From an uncultured Bacteroidota bacterium (GTDB lineage: Bacteria; Bacteroidota; Ignavibacteria; UBA10030; UBA8401), in NCBI GenBank assembly GCA_937920105.1, contig CALETH010000008.1, forward strand, positions 1 to 18,634: a DNA stretch of 18,634 nucleotides. The letters run 5' to 3'. Made by a program: the position numbers and the translations under genes. Below are positions 1 through 6,847 of this stretch, in pieces. A model generated the notes under the pieces. That model saw only the letters and a list, made by a program, of their open reading frames with translations, was not told where the DNA came from and did not search any database. The stretch's first letter is position 1; each line of letters begins with the position of its first letter.

Positions 1-80
1 TTTATGAATGTCGCTACAAAAATGAATCTGGTAAAACTGAGGTATTTAGAAAACGGATGATGCTGGTGAAGTAAAGGTGT
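1..80 (+). CDS. 3' end of an unidentified rightward gene (partial)
   Basis: The left edge carries the last codons of a rightward gene that begins outside the window. The frame starting at base 3 is open to TAA at 78-80 (YECRYKNESGK...MMLVK). The frame starting at base 1 is open only to TGA at 58-60. An alternative tail (KTDDAGEVKVLQ, stop at 86-88) would be reached by a one-base shift in the AAAA run at 50-53. A strong hairpin terminator follows at 96-127, which supports a gene ending here. Too little is visible to name the product, and the exact stop is uncertain. Confidence 0.35.
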
Positions 81-95
81 TGCAATAAAAACACA

Positions 96-127
96 AAACC
101 CTTTCAAGAAATTTGAAAGGGTTTTTT
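96..127. terminator. bidirectional intrinsic terminator
   Basis: A perfect 12-bp stem, AAACCCTTTCAA (96-107) with TTGAAAGGGTTT (113-124), encloses a 5-base loop and is followed by more T residues to 127. Read leftward, the same stem ends in a T-rich tract (complement of the A-rich 86-98). It lies between two convergent genes, the partial gene ending near 80-88 and the PD40 gene ending at 149, so it can serve both. Confidence 0.85.
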
Positions 128-148
128 ATTTTCTAACAGTTATTAGTT

Positions 149-1084
149 TTAGTCAATGATATTTTTTAACGGAACCGTATATATTCTACTGAATCCATTT
201 TCATATTTGTTAATTTCTGATAGTAGTTGCTTTAATGTTTGTGGAGACGAAAATTTTTGTGTTATGGTATTTCGTTTGCTGGTAAAGTAGAGTGTTTTAG
301 TTTGTATATCTACAAAAGGACAATAATCCATTTGAGGAGAATTTATTGTTTTACCAATATTTTTTGCTTTACTCCATGTATTATTTTTTTTAACACTCAT
401 ATATAAATCTCCACTCCCATATCCATCCGGTCTATTGTAACATGTGTAAATCATAAATGTTTCATCTGGAGAAACGTAGGCATTAAATTCATATCCTGCA
501 GAATTAATTGAATCACCCAAAGAAACAGGTTTTGTATACATAGAATCCTTCCATTGACTAAAGAGAATATCATCTTTTCCTTTTGTTATGGTAGGATTAT
601 CACTAGTGAAATACATAGTATTATTTTTTGAAACTGATGGATAAAATTCATTGTATTGTGTATTGATGGGTGAGCCAATATTTATTGGCGAAGACCAATC
701 AGCAGTTTGTTCTTTTCTTTCTATATACCAAATATCAAAATCTTTAGTCGTATCTATTTTTTCTGAAAGCGGTCTATTAGAAGCAAAATATAATCGTAAA
801 CCATTCGGAGAAAAGAATGGTTCTAAATCTTGATATTGACCGGAAAAACTTGCTACAGTTGGAGATGACCATTGTCCGTTATTTTTTTTGAGAAAGAGTA
901 TTGCTGAAATTTCACTTTGAGTGCTTTGGAGTGTAATAAACATTTCATCTCCAAATGGAGAAATTGCAATATCACGAACATTAGAAAGTTGAGAAAGTAT
1001 TTCAGGAATAAATGGTTGGACTATTTTTTGTTGAGAATAACTAAAAGTAAGAAAAGTCATTATTATTGTTATTAATAATTTCAT
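149..1084 (-). CDS. exported PD40 (TolB-like) beta-propeller protein
   Basis: A 311-residue protein with a Sec signal peptide: MKLL start, hydrophobic core, probable cleavage after FSYS near residue 17. The mature part holds repeated WD40-like PD40 units: PFFSPNGLRLYFASNRP (about 89-105), FYPSVSKNNTMYFTSDNP (about 147-164), FNAYVSPDETFMIYTCYNRP (about 199-218) and YCPFVDIQTKTLYFTSKR near the C-terminus. The family forms periplasmic or extracellular beta-propellers used for binding rather than catalysis; the ligand is unknown. Its ATG overlaps the stop of the upstream DUF1801 gene by four bases (ATGA at 1081-1084), implying translational coupling. It ends just before the convergent terminator at 96-127. 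No catalytic domain or C-terminal sorting domain is visible. Confidence 0.85.
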   Translation of the reverse strand: MKLLITIIMTFLTFSYSQQKIVQPFIPEILSQLSNVRDIAISPFGDEMFITLQSTQSEISAILFLKKNNGQWSSPTVASFSGQYQDLEPFFSPNGLRLYFASNRPLSEKIDTTKDFDIWYIERKEQTADWSSPINIGSPINTQYNEFYPSVSKNNTMYFTSDNPTITKGKDDILFSQWKDSMYTKPVSLGDSINSAGYEFNAYVSPDETFMIYTCYNRPDGYGSGDLYMSVKKNNTWSKAKNIGKTINSPQMDYCPFVDIQTKTLYFTSKRNTITQKFSSPQTLKQLLSEINKYENGFSRIYTVPLKNIID

Positions 1085-1533
1085 CGTTTGAGATTCCTTT
1101 CATAGGTGGTTATCCATTGTTCAACAGAAACTTTTTTTACGAGTTTTCCAATTAATTGTAATGGAACATCTTCAAATTTTTTGAAACGAATGCAGCATTT
1201 TCCCATATCTAATTTTTTTTGCGAAACTTTTTTCCATTCTTTTTTAAACCACTCTAACAATTCTCCTTCGTACAATCCCATGTGATAAAGAGAAATGTAA
1301 TTTTTTTGTGAAGCCAAACTTATAAATGGTAATGGTTGTTTTGGGTCGCAATGGTATCCTTGTGGATAAAGTGAATGCGGAACAACATATCCCAACATTC
1401 CATAACTCATACATTCAGAAAATCCCTTTGGTAAATTTTTGAGAATGATTTTTCGGATTTCTGTAATTGCATCTTTTCGTTCTTCAGGAAGATTTTTAAT
1501 GTATTCTTCTGGTGTTGTAGCTTTTGATTGCAT
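1081..1533 (-). CDS. DUF1801 (YdhG/Fra-like) protein
   Basis: A 150-residue soluble protein of the DUF1801 family. Typical features are the start TTPEEYIKNLPEERKDAITEIRK, the central MSYGMLGYVVP, then LPFISLASQKNYISLYHMG and the later LDMGKCCIRFKK. These fit the YdhG-like fold; some members (Bacillus Fra/YdhG) act as frataxin-like iron chaperones. Whether this one binds iron cannot be seen. The length is normal for the family. It is cotranscribed with the downstream PD40 gene, whose start overlaps its stop. About 100 bases holding a perfect palindrome separate it from the rhodanese gene upstream. Confidence 0.8.
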   Translation of the reverse strand: MQSKATTPEEYIKNLPEERKDAITEIRKIILKNLPKGFSECMSYGMLGYVVPHSLYPQGYHCDPKQPLPFISLASQKNYISLYHMGLYEGELLEWFKKEWKKVSQKKLDMGKCCIRFKKFEDVPLQLIGKLVKKVSVEQWITTYERNLKR

Positions 1534-1584
1534 GGTATTTGTTTTTTAGTTGTGAAGTGATTTGCCGAAATATATTGTTTTCTC

Positions 1585-1617
1585 AACCTTGCCAGAGTTT
1601 AAAACTCTGGCAAGGTT
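1585..1617. repeat. perfect 16-bp-arm palindrome, REP-like
   Basis: AACCTTGCCAGAGTTT (1585-1600) and AAACTCTGGCAAGGTT (1602-1617) are exact reverse complements around a single A. The element lies between the stop of the rhodanese gene (1636) and the start of the DUF1801 gene (1533). No T-tract follows on either strand, so it looks more like a dispersed palindromic repeat than a classic terminator, although the RNA would form a very stable hairpin. Confidence 0.7.
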
Positions 1618-1635
1618 TGCTGGTGGTGGGTTAGT

Positions 1636-2379
1636 TTATTTCCATCGTTCTATTGAACCCAAATTATAAACTTTATCATTTCCTAATTTATTAAGTTTTT
1701 TCTTTGCGGTAATTGCTCGCATTCCGCTGTGGCAATAGAGAATAACGGTTTTACTTTGTAATTCTTTATGATTTTCTATTTCTTGTAATGGAATATTAAT
1801 TGCTCCATCAATATGTCCTTTTTGATATTCGTATTCGGTTCGCACATCAACCAACAATGCACCTTGTGCAAGTAACTTTTTTGTTTCTTCCAATGGAAAA
1901 AATGGTTCCCATTTTCCAATGGCTTTTAAAAGTATTTCATATAAATATGAAGCAACGCAGAAGTGTGTTGTGATAACCACTGTTTGCAGTGTTATAAGAA
2001 TTCCACCAAAAATGTATGCAGAAATAACACTTTCTGCTAAAAAAGAAATTCCAATTCCAATGTTCATTAATCCTCCCATCACACAAGCAATTCTTCGAGG
2101 AAGTGGGTTTGGTGGAAGATGCATTCCGCCAACAAGAAATCTGAAAACACGATTGTAGAAAATATCAAATGGATGATATTTCGGAAACCAGAAGGGAATT
2201 ATTCCTAATGCTGCGAGTGTGAAATGAAGATATGGTTGTTGAAGATATAAACCATACAGTGCTAACATCATGCAAACGAGTGGTGTAAAACGGAGTCCGT
2301 TGCTGATGTTTTGTAATTCTTGGATTGAGCAGTTATTGTATCCTTGCTGTACTAATCCTTTTTGAATAAAGTTCATCAT
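1636..2379 (-). CDS. DUF4395 membrane domain fused to rhodanese
   Basis: A 247-residue two-domain protein. Residues about 20-155 form a DUF4395 membrane domain: hydrophobic segments around 31-65 and 98-150, with the motif HPFDIFYNRVFRF near 69-81. Residues about 168-247 form a rhodanese domain (LLVDVRTEYEYQKGHIDGAINIP) with active-site loop CHSGMR, catalytic Cys216. Rhodaneses carry persulfide sulfur; tethering to the membrane suggests sulfur handling at the inner face. An ATG at 2379 is preferred over a TTG 18 bases upstream, because a good Shine-Dalgarno (AAAGGA, complement of 2389-2394) lies nine bases before this ATG and would fall inside the longer reading frame. A second ATG follows directly at 2376. 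Confidence 0.85.
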   Translation of the reverse strand: MMNFIQKGLVQQGYNNCSIQELQNISNGLRFTPLVCMMLALYGLYLQQPYLHFTLAALGIIPFWFPKYHPFDIFYNRVFRFLVGGMHLPPNPLPRRIACVMGGLMNIGIGISFLAESVISAYIFGGILITLQTVVITTHFCVASYLYEILLKAIGKWEPFFPLEETKKLLAQGALLVDVRTEYEYQKGHIDGAINIPLQEIENHKELQSKTVILYCHSGMRAITAKKKLNKLGNDKVYNLGSIERWK

Positions 2380-2414
2380 AAAAATATTTCCTTTCAAAAT
2401 ATGTTTGTAAAATT

Positions 2415-2443
2415 AAGATAAAAGTTAACAGTACAATTTTCAA
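2415..2443 (-). promoter_or_regulatory. candidate sigma-70-type promoter for the rhodanese gene
   Basis: On the minus strand TTGAAA (complement of 2438-2443) is followed after 17 bases by TATCTT (complement of 2415-2420), about 35 bases before the ATG at 2379. The match is 5/6 and 4/6 to the sigma-70 consensus. It lies in the gap after the kefB-like gene. The region is AT-rich, so a chance match is possible. Confidence 0.35.
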
Positions 2444-2449
2444 ACAAAA

Positions 2450-4321
2450 TTATTTTTTAGTGAATTGTTCACGCATGTATTCACTATCCCAACTGTGGTC
2501 TGTTGCAGTAAGATTTTGATGTAAATCATTTTGTAAAAGTTGTTCTTGTAATTCTATTTCTTGTTTTACATTGAGAACGTATTCTTTTTGGTCGTGTCGT
2601 AACGCTCCTAATTTTTTTAATGCAGCTTCATCATAATGAATAAATTTTTGTCCCAATCGTGTGGCACTATATTTTCTAAAACCAAGTTGTGTAAGCGCAT
2701 CTATTCCGAGATGAACTGCGGTGTATAATGTTTCTCGATAAATATTTTTTACCCCCATATCCATTAAGTCATACGCATCCATCCGATTGCGAGCACGCGA
2801 AAGTATTTTTAATTTTGGAAAATGAGAAGTTAACTCTTGCACAAGTTGTCTATTAATTTCCGGAGAATCTATTGCGGCAATAAATAATGTTGCTTCGTCT
2901 GCTCCAGCGGATTTTAACAAATCTAATCGTGTTGCATCACCATAATATACTTTAAATCCCATTTTACGAAGAAGTTCTACTCGGTCAGAATCATTATCTA
3001 AAATTGTTGCTTCTATTCCGCTGGCACGAAGTAATCTTCCAATAGTACTTCCAAAATGTCCAAATCCTGCAATGATAACTTTATGATGTACATCAATAAT
3101 ATCTGGTTCTTTTTCTTCTTTACTATTTTTTATTCCAAAATATGGGTCTATAACCCTCTCATTAAATAATAAGAGTAATGGTGTTGTCATCATAGTGAAA
3201 GCAGTAACAGCCATCAACTTGCCGCTCCATTCCGAATTGAGAATTTCTAATTGTTCAGAAAAAGAGAGAAGAACAAAAGCAAATTCTCCTACTTGACTTA
3301 AGCCAAAAGTAAAGAGAAAATTTTGGTCTATACTTAATTTGTAAAATTTTCCAATAATAAAAAGAACACACATTTTTACAAATAAAATTATTCCTAGTAA
3401 CATTATTATATATAGTGGAGATTCTATCAATAAATGAAAATCTATTGTAGCACCAACTCCAACAAAAAAGAGACCGAGCAGTAACCCTTTAAATGGTTCA
3501 ATATCACTTTCAAGTTCGTGACGGAATTCGCTGTTTGCTAACACAACTCCTGCAATGAATGTTCCTAATGCGGGACTGAGTCCGACAGTTTGCATGATGT
3601 ATGCTACAGCAATAACTAATAATAATGATGATGCAGTAAAAAGTTCTCGCAAATTTGTTTTTGCAACTAATCGTAAAACTGGTACTACTAAATATTTTCC
3701 TGCAAAATAAATTGAAGCAACGGCTACCAAAACAACAATCGCTTGTAAAAATCTTGGAAGATTGGTTAAGAGTGATTGGTGTTCTATTGTTGTATCAACG
3801 GAATTAACGGCAAGCAGTGGTAGTAATGCAAGAATAGGGATGACGGCAATATCTTGAAAAAGTAATACTGCGAACGATGATTCTCCGGCAATGGTTTTTG
3901 TGAGACCTTTTTCTTTTAATGTTTGCAACACAATTGCTGTTGATGACATTGCTAATGCCATTGCTGCTGCTACGGACATTTGCCATTGCCATCCAATAAC
4001 GATAAAAATTATTGATAGTAATAGTATAGTGAATATCATCTGCATTGTTCCTAAACCAACGATGGCTTTTCGCATTTCCCAAAATTTTTTTGGTTCAAGT
4101 TCAAGTCCGATAATGAACAACATCATCACCACACCAAACTCTGCAGCGTGCATGATATCTTCGCCTTCTTTTCCGATGAAGCCAAGAACAAAAGGTCCGA
4201 TAATTATTCCGGAAAGCAAATATCCAAGCACAGAACTTAAGCCCAATTTTTTTGCAATTGGTACGCAAAAAATTGCAGCAGTGAGATAAATTAATGCTTG
4301 TAATAAAAAATCACTACTCAT
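2450..4321 (-). CDS. kefB: KefB/KefC-type K+/H+ antiporter with TrkA-N domain
   Basis: A 623-residue CPA2 transporter. Residues about 5-390 form a multi-helix Na+/H+ exchanger domain with AMSSTAIVLQTL (124-135) and FQDIAVIPILALLPLL (155-170). The KefC regulatory loop HELESDIEPFKGLLLGLFF occupies about 268-286. Residues about 412-530 form a cytosolic NAD-binding RCK/TrkA-N domain with GFGHFG (419-424) and the acidic LDND (441-444). The family expels K+ in exchange for H+ during electrophile stress, acidifying the cytoplasm. The partner KefG-like gene lies directly upstream and overlaps it by 8 bases (4314-4321), as expected for an ancillary subunit. The C-terminal extension (about 560-623) is charged. 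KefB and KefC cannot be distinguished from sequence alone. Confidence 0.9.
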   Translation of the reverse strand: MSSDFLLQALIYLTAAIFCVPIAKKLGLSSVLGYLLSGIIIGPFVLGFIGKEGEDIMHAAEFGVVMMLFIIGLELEPKKFWEMRKAIVGLGTMQMIFTILLLSIIFIVIGWQWQMSVAAAMALAMSSTAIVLQTLKEKGLTKTIAGESSFAVLLFQDIAVIPILALLPLLAVNSVDTTIEHQSLLTNLPRFLQAIVVLVAVASIYFAGKYLVVPVLRLVAKTNLRELFTASSLLLVIAVAYIMQTVGLSPALGTFIAGVVLANSEFRHELESDIEPFKGLLLGLFFVGVGATIDFHLLIESPLYIIMLLGIILFVKMCVLFIIGKFYKLSIDQNFLFTFGLSQVGEFAFVLLSFSEQLEILNSEWSGKLMAVTAFTMMTTPLLLLFNERVIDPYFGIKNSKEEKEPDIIDVHHKVIIAGFGHFGSTIGRLLRASGIEATILDNDSDRVELLRKMGFKVYYGDATRLDLLKSAGADEATLFIAAIDSPEINRQLVQELTSHFPKLKILSRARNRMDAYDLMDMGVKNIYRETLYTAVHLGIDALTQLGFRKYSATRLGQKFIHYDEAALKKLGALRHDQKEYVLNVKQEIELQEQLLQNDLHQNLTATDHSWDSEYMREQFTKK

Positions 4322-4913
4322 TGTTTTTTACAATTTCATTGATGTATGAATATTTTTGTATTGATGTTAGGTCAAAAGTTTCATCAACTATAATATCTAT
4401 AATTTTTTTGAATTGTTCTGTTTGTTGATGTAATTCTTTATCAGTGAGACGATGTGTACCGTGTGTAACGAAGGGTGGAAGGTAGTGCATGTTGCACAAT
4501 GCCACAGTTCGTTCAAAGGGAGCAAGAAATTCTCTAATGGTGTAATGATTGTACCCTTCATGGTGATATGCTGTTTCGGGTCCTCCGGTGGAAATTACTT
4601 GAAGAACTTTTTTTCCTTGTAGTGCAGTGCCGCCTGGTCCATAAGCCCAGCCAACTTCCAAAACCATGTCTATCCATTGTTTGAGGAGTGGTGGACAACT
4701 GTACCAGTAAAATGGATGGTGCCAAATTATCGTGTTGTGTTTGAGAAGTAATCCTTTTTCATGTTCTATATCAATATTAAAATCAGGATAGAGTTCATAT
4801 AAATCATGAAAATGAATGTGATGATGGTTTTTAATTTCTTTGATGAATGTTTTATTGATTCTGGATTTTTCGAAGAGGGGATGGGCAAAGAGATAGAGAA
4901 TTTTGTTAGGCAT
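4314..4913 (-). CDS. kefG: KefG/KefF-like NAD(P)H oxidoreductase, Kef ancillary protein
   Basis: A 199-residue flavodoxin-fold protein of the Kef ancillary (KefF/KefG, NQO1-like) family. Diagnostic stretches are WHHPFYWYSCPPLLKQWID (about 64-82), the GWAYGPGGTALQGKKVL block after it, ISTGGPE (FMN-binding loop) and NMHYLPPFVTHGTHRL. In E. coli such proteins bind the antiporter and are needed for full K+ efflux, and they have quinone reductase activity. The gene ends 8 bases inside the antiporter gene and begins one base after the trpF-like gene ends, so the three are probably cotranscribed. KefG is favoured over KefF on resemblance, not proof. Confidence 0.88.
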   Translation of the reverse strand: MPNKILYLFAHPLFEKSRINKTFIKEIKNHHHIHFHDLYELYPDFNIDIEHEKGLLLKHNTIIWHHPFYWYSCPPLLKQWIDMVLEVGWAYGPGGTALQGKKVLQVISTGGPETAYHHEGYNHYTIREFLAPFERTVALCNMHYLPPFVTHGTHRLTDKELHQQTEQFKKIIDIIVDETFDLTSIQKYSYINEIVKNNE

Positions 4914-4914
4914 G

Positions 4915-5562
4915 TTATTTTTTTAGTGCATTGAAAAACTTTTCTAATTTTTCTGAATCTAATTTTTTATTGGTGCGAACTCCGCTACACAAATCAATTC
5001 CAAATGGTTGAACTTCATCAATCGCTCTTTGAACATTTTCTGCAGAAATTCCGCCCGCAAGAAAAACGGGAATTTTAGATTCCCGTACTATTTTTTTACT
5101 GATTTGCCAATTATGAACTCTACCTGTTCCACCAAGTTCTTTTGTGGTAAGATTAGGATTTCCACTATCTAAAAGTAAAGCATCAACAAATTCTGAAATT
5201 TTTATTGCTTCATCAATACTTTTTTCATCAAGAACGTGAATGACTTGAACAAGTTTTATTGTTGGTAATTTTTGTTTTAGTGTTTGATATGTTCCTTCTT
5301 TTAATTCATCCACAATTTGGATGGTGTTGGTGAGTGTGCGTTGATGATGTTGGATAATTTTTTCCGCGGAAGTTTCACTGGTGAGCATGAATGTTGCAAT
5401 TGGTGGTGGAATAGATTGAGCAATATTTTTGATAAGTTCATCCGAAATTATTCCCGGACCACTTGGCATATTTGCAACAAGTCCTAAAGCAGAAGCACCA
5501 CATTGTATTGCGAGTGTTGCTTCTTCTTTTGAACTAATGCAGCAGATTTTTATTCGTATCAT
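4915..5562 (-). CDS. TrpF-like (phosphoribosylanthranilate isomerase family) protein, divergent subgroup
   Basis: A 215-residue (beta/alpha)8-barrel of the phosphoribosylanthranilate isomerase family. The catalytic pair is present: Cys7 in KICCIS (canonical KICGIT) and Asp132 in LLLDSG. GGTGRVHNW (144-152), LAGGIS..NV (168-177) and the phosphate-binding SGVR (193-196) are also conserved. The loop that is usually SPR reads SGPG (34-37), and the barrel interior carries VQVIHV (105-110), marking a subgroup distinct from standard TrpF. No other tryptophan genes are in the window; it sits between a nuclease gene and kefG. Tryptophan biosynthesis (PRA to CdRP) is possible, but another ribose-amine isomerisation cannot be excluded. 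No clear Shine-Dalgarno precedes the ATG, and a palindrome ends about 10 bases upstream. Confidence 0.8.
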   Translation of the reverse strand: MIRIKICCISSKEEATLAIQCGASALGLVANMPSGPGIISDELIKNIAQSIPPPIATFMLTSETSAEKIIQHHQRTLTNTIQIVDELKEGTYQTLKQKLPTIKLVQVIHVLDEKSIDEAIKISEFVDALLLDSGNPNLTTKELGGTGRVHNWQISKKIVRESKIPVFLAGGISAENVQRAIDEVQPFGIDLCSGVRTNKKLDSEKLEKFFNALKK

Positions 5563-5571
5563 ATAATTCTC

Positions 5572-5598
5572 AATTCTGAAACAACCTGTTTCAGAATT
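5572..5598. repeat. 27-base palindrome overlapping the nuclease stop codon
   Basis: AATTCTGAAACA (5572-5583) and TGTTTCAGAATT (5587-5598) are perfect 12-base arms with loop ACC. The TAA stop of the DUF1016 nuclease gene (complement of 5597-5599) begins inside the arm, and the element ends 9 bases before the trpF-like start codon. Read on the minus strand it is identical to the copy at 6820-6846. Confidence 0.85.
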
Positions 5599-6673
5599 AG
5601 CGTTTTCTTTTTTTAGGTGTAAGAATTTTTTGAAATTCTTTAGCAGAAGGTAATTTTCCTAAAAATTCCGTAGGAAGTGTTTTTCGTAGTGAGTATTGTG
5701 CTACACCGATTGGTTTTGATGCAGTTCGCAAAGTATATTCTACTTCTACTTTATTTTTATGGGGGACAAGTAAAATACCAATGCTTGGTCTATCATCAGG
5801 TTGTTTCAATTGTTCATCTATGAGTTGTAGATAAAAATTCAATTTGCCGACAAATTCAGGTTCAAATTCCGTTACTTTTAATTCTACGGCGACAAGGCAT
5901 TTTAGTATGCGGTGATAAAAAAGGAGGTCAACAAAATATTCTTTATTACCAAGTGTAAGACGGTATTGATTTCCTACAAAACAAAAACCATATCCCAATT
6001 CCATAATTAAGTGTTTCACTTTTTCTACGATGGTATTTTCTAATTCTCGTTCAGTTACTGCTTTATTAATATCCAAAAAATCAAGGGTGTACACACTCTT
6101 GATACTTTCTTGTGTTTGTTCCGAAAAATGTTTAGGAAGTGTTTTTGTAAAATTGTGTTGTGAAGGATGAAGGAGATAATGTCCATACGCATCTGCTTCA
6201 ATTTGATGCAACAATACAGAACGACTGTACTTATTTTTTATTGTGGTTTGTAAATAAAAAATTCTTGCTTGTATGTCTTTAGTTTTTTGCATAATAATAA
6301 TGTTATGCCCCCACGGAAATTCTGAAATAAGTTGTTTCAATTTTTTTAATTCTGAAACAGGCTGTTTCAGATTTGAATATTCAGCAACAACTTGTCTCAT
6401 GAACCACAAATTGCGAGGTGACCAACTGACTGCATTTCCAACACGGTACTGTAAATCTCTACTTAACTTTTCAACAATAGATTTTCCCCAGCCGTACTCT
6501 TTTTGCTTTGTTAAAATAAGTTCACCGATATTCCAATATAATTGGTTAGAAATTATTTGCACATTACGAACGGCAACCAAACGATGTTGTTGAACCATCG
6601 TAACTATTTCCAAGAGCAATTTATTGTATGCTTTGCTGGAAATTTTTTTAGTAATTTTTTGTAATGGTTTCAT
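5597..6673 (-). CDS. DUF1016/YhcG-family PD-(D/E)XK nuclease
   Basis: A 358-residue member of the YhcG family. The N-terminal DUF1016 region spans about 15-170, with YWNIGELI (46-53), WSPRNLWFMRQ (84-94) and the hallmark PWGHN (120-124). The C-terminal PD-(D/E)XK nuclease domain spans about 205-345, with Asp249 in YFVDLLFYHR and Glu264-x-Lys266 in VAVELK as probable metal-binding and catalytic residues. Family members are thought to act on DNA and often lie in mobile or defence contexts; the target is unknown. A tandem peptide repeat, LKQPVSEL (102-109) and LKQLISEF (112-119), sits just before PWGHN and is encoded by two degenerate copies of the palindrome that also flanks the gene. The stop codon lies in the downstream palindrome. 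It probably leads an operon with the trpF-like and kef genes, 34 bases apart. Confidence 0.88.
   Translation of the reverse strand: MKPLQKITKKISSKAYNKLLLEIVTMVQQHRLVAVRNVQIISNQLYWNIGELILTKQKEYGWGKSIVEKLSRDLQYRVGNAVSWSPRNLWFMRQVVAEYSNLKQPVSELKKLKQLISEFPWGHNIIIMQKTKDIQARIFYLQTTIKNKYSRSVLLHQIEADAYGHYLLHPSQHNFTKTLPKHFSEQTQESIKSVYTLDFLDINKAVTERELENTIVEKVKHLIMELGYGFCFVGNQYRLTLGNKEYFVDLLFYHRILKCLVAVELKVTEFEPEFVGKLNFYLQLIDEQLKQPDDRPSIGILLVPHKNKVEVEYTLRTASKPIGVAQYSLRKTLPTEFLGKLPSAKEFQKILTPKKRKR
6317..6375 (-). repeat. two tandem degenerate palindromes inside the nuclease gene
   Basis: Bases 6347-6373 contain AATTCTGAAACA, GGC and TGTTTCAGATT, one base short of the intergenic palindrome. Bases 6317-6342 hold a more decayed copy (AATTCTGAAATA, AGT, TGTTTCAATT). 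Their reading on the coding strand gives LKQPVSEL and LKQLISEF, residues 102-109 and 112-119 of the nuclease. Confidence 0.75.
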
Positions 6674-6704
6674 TTTTTATTATTAGGTACTGATGTTACG
6701 CAAA

Positions 6705-6777
6705 CGTCATGCTGAACTTGTTTCAGCATCTAAAAACAGCCCAAAATCAAAGATTCCGAAACAAGTTCGGAATGACG
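6705..6777. repeat. double-hairpin composite palindrome (CGTCAT type), copy 1
   Basis: Two small hairpins face each other: ATGCTGAA/TTCAGCAT (6709-6716 with 6722-6729) and ATTCCGAA/TTCGGAAT (6753-6760 with 6766-6773). The outer ends CGTCAT (6705-6710) and ATGACG (6772-6777) are inverted. The two 27-base halves match at 23 positions when one is reversed and complemented. All four differences are paired changes that preserve the hairpin stems, so structure is under selection or both halves descend from structured copies. Similar CGTCATTCC-type palindromes are widespread dispersed repeats in bacteria. Confidence 0.8.
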
Positions 6778-6818
6778 GATACCTGTTTTTAACCGTTTTG
6801 CGTATATAAATCTTTTTT

Positions 6819-6847
6819 TAATTCTGAAACAGGTTGTTTCAGAATTA
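6819..6847. repeat. 27-base palindrome upstream of the nuclease gene
   Basis: TAATTCTGAAACA (6819-6831) and TGTTTCAGAATTA (6835-6847) form perfect 13-base arms with loop GGT. The central 27 bases equal the reverse complement of 5572-5598, so the nuclease gene is bracketed by one palindrome in opposite orientations. The element lies 146 bases upstream of the nuclease start codon. Confidence 0.85.

Noticed and set aside
2380..2397. Upstream TTG start of the rhodanese fusion protein
   Set aside because: The Shine-Dalgarno AAAGGA at 2389-2394 lies inside this extension and is correctly spaced for the ATG at 2379.
3891..4289. 132-residue open frame on the plus strand
   Set aside because: It lies wholly opposite the kefB-like gene, whose protein motifs are clear, and its translation resembles no protein family.
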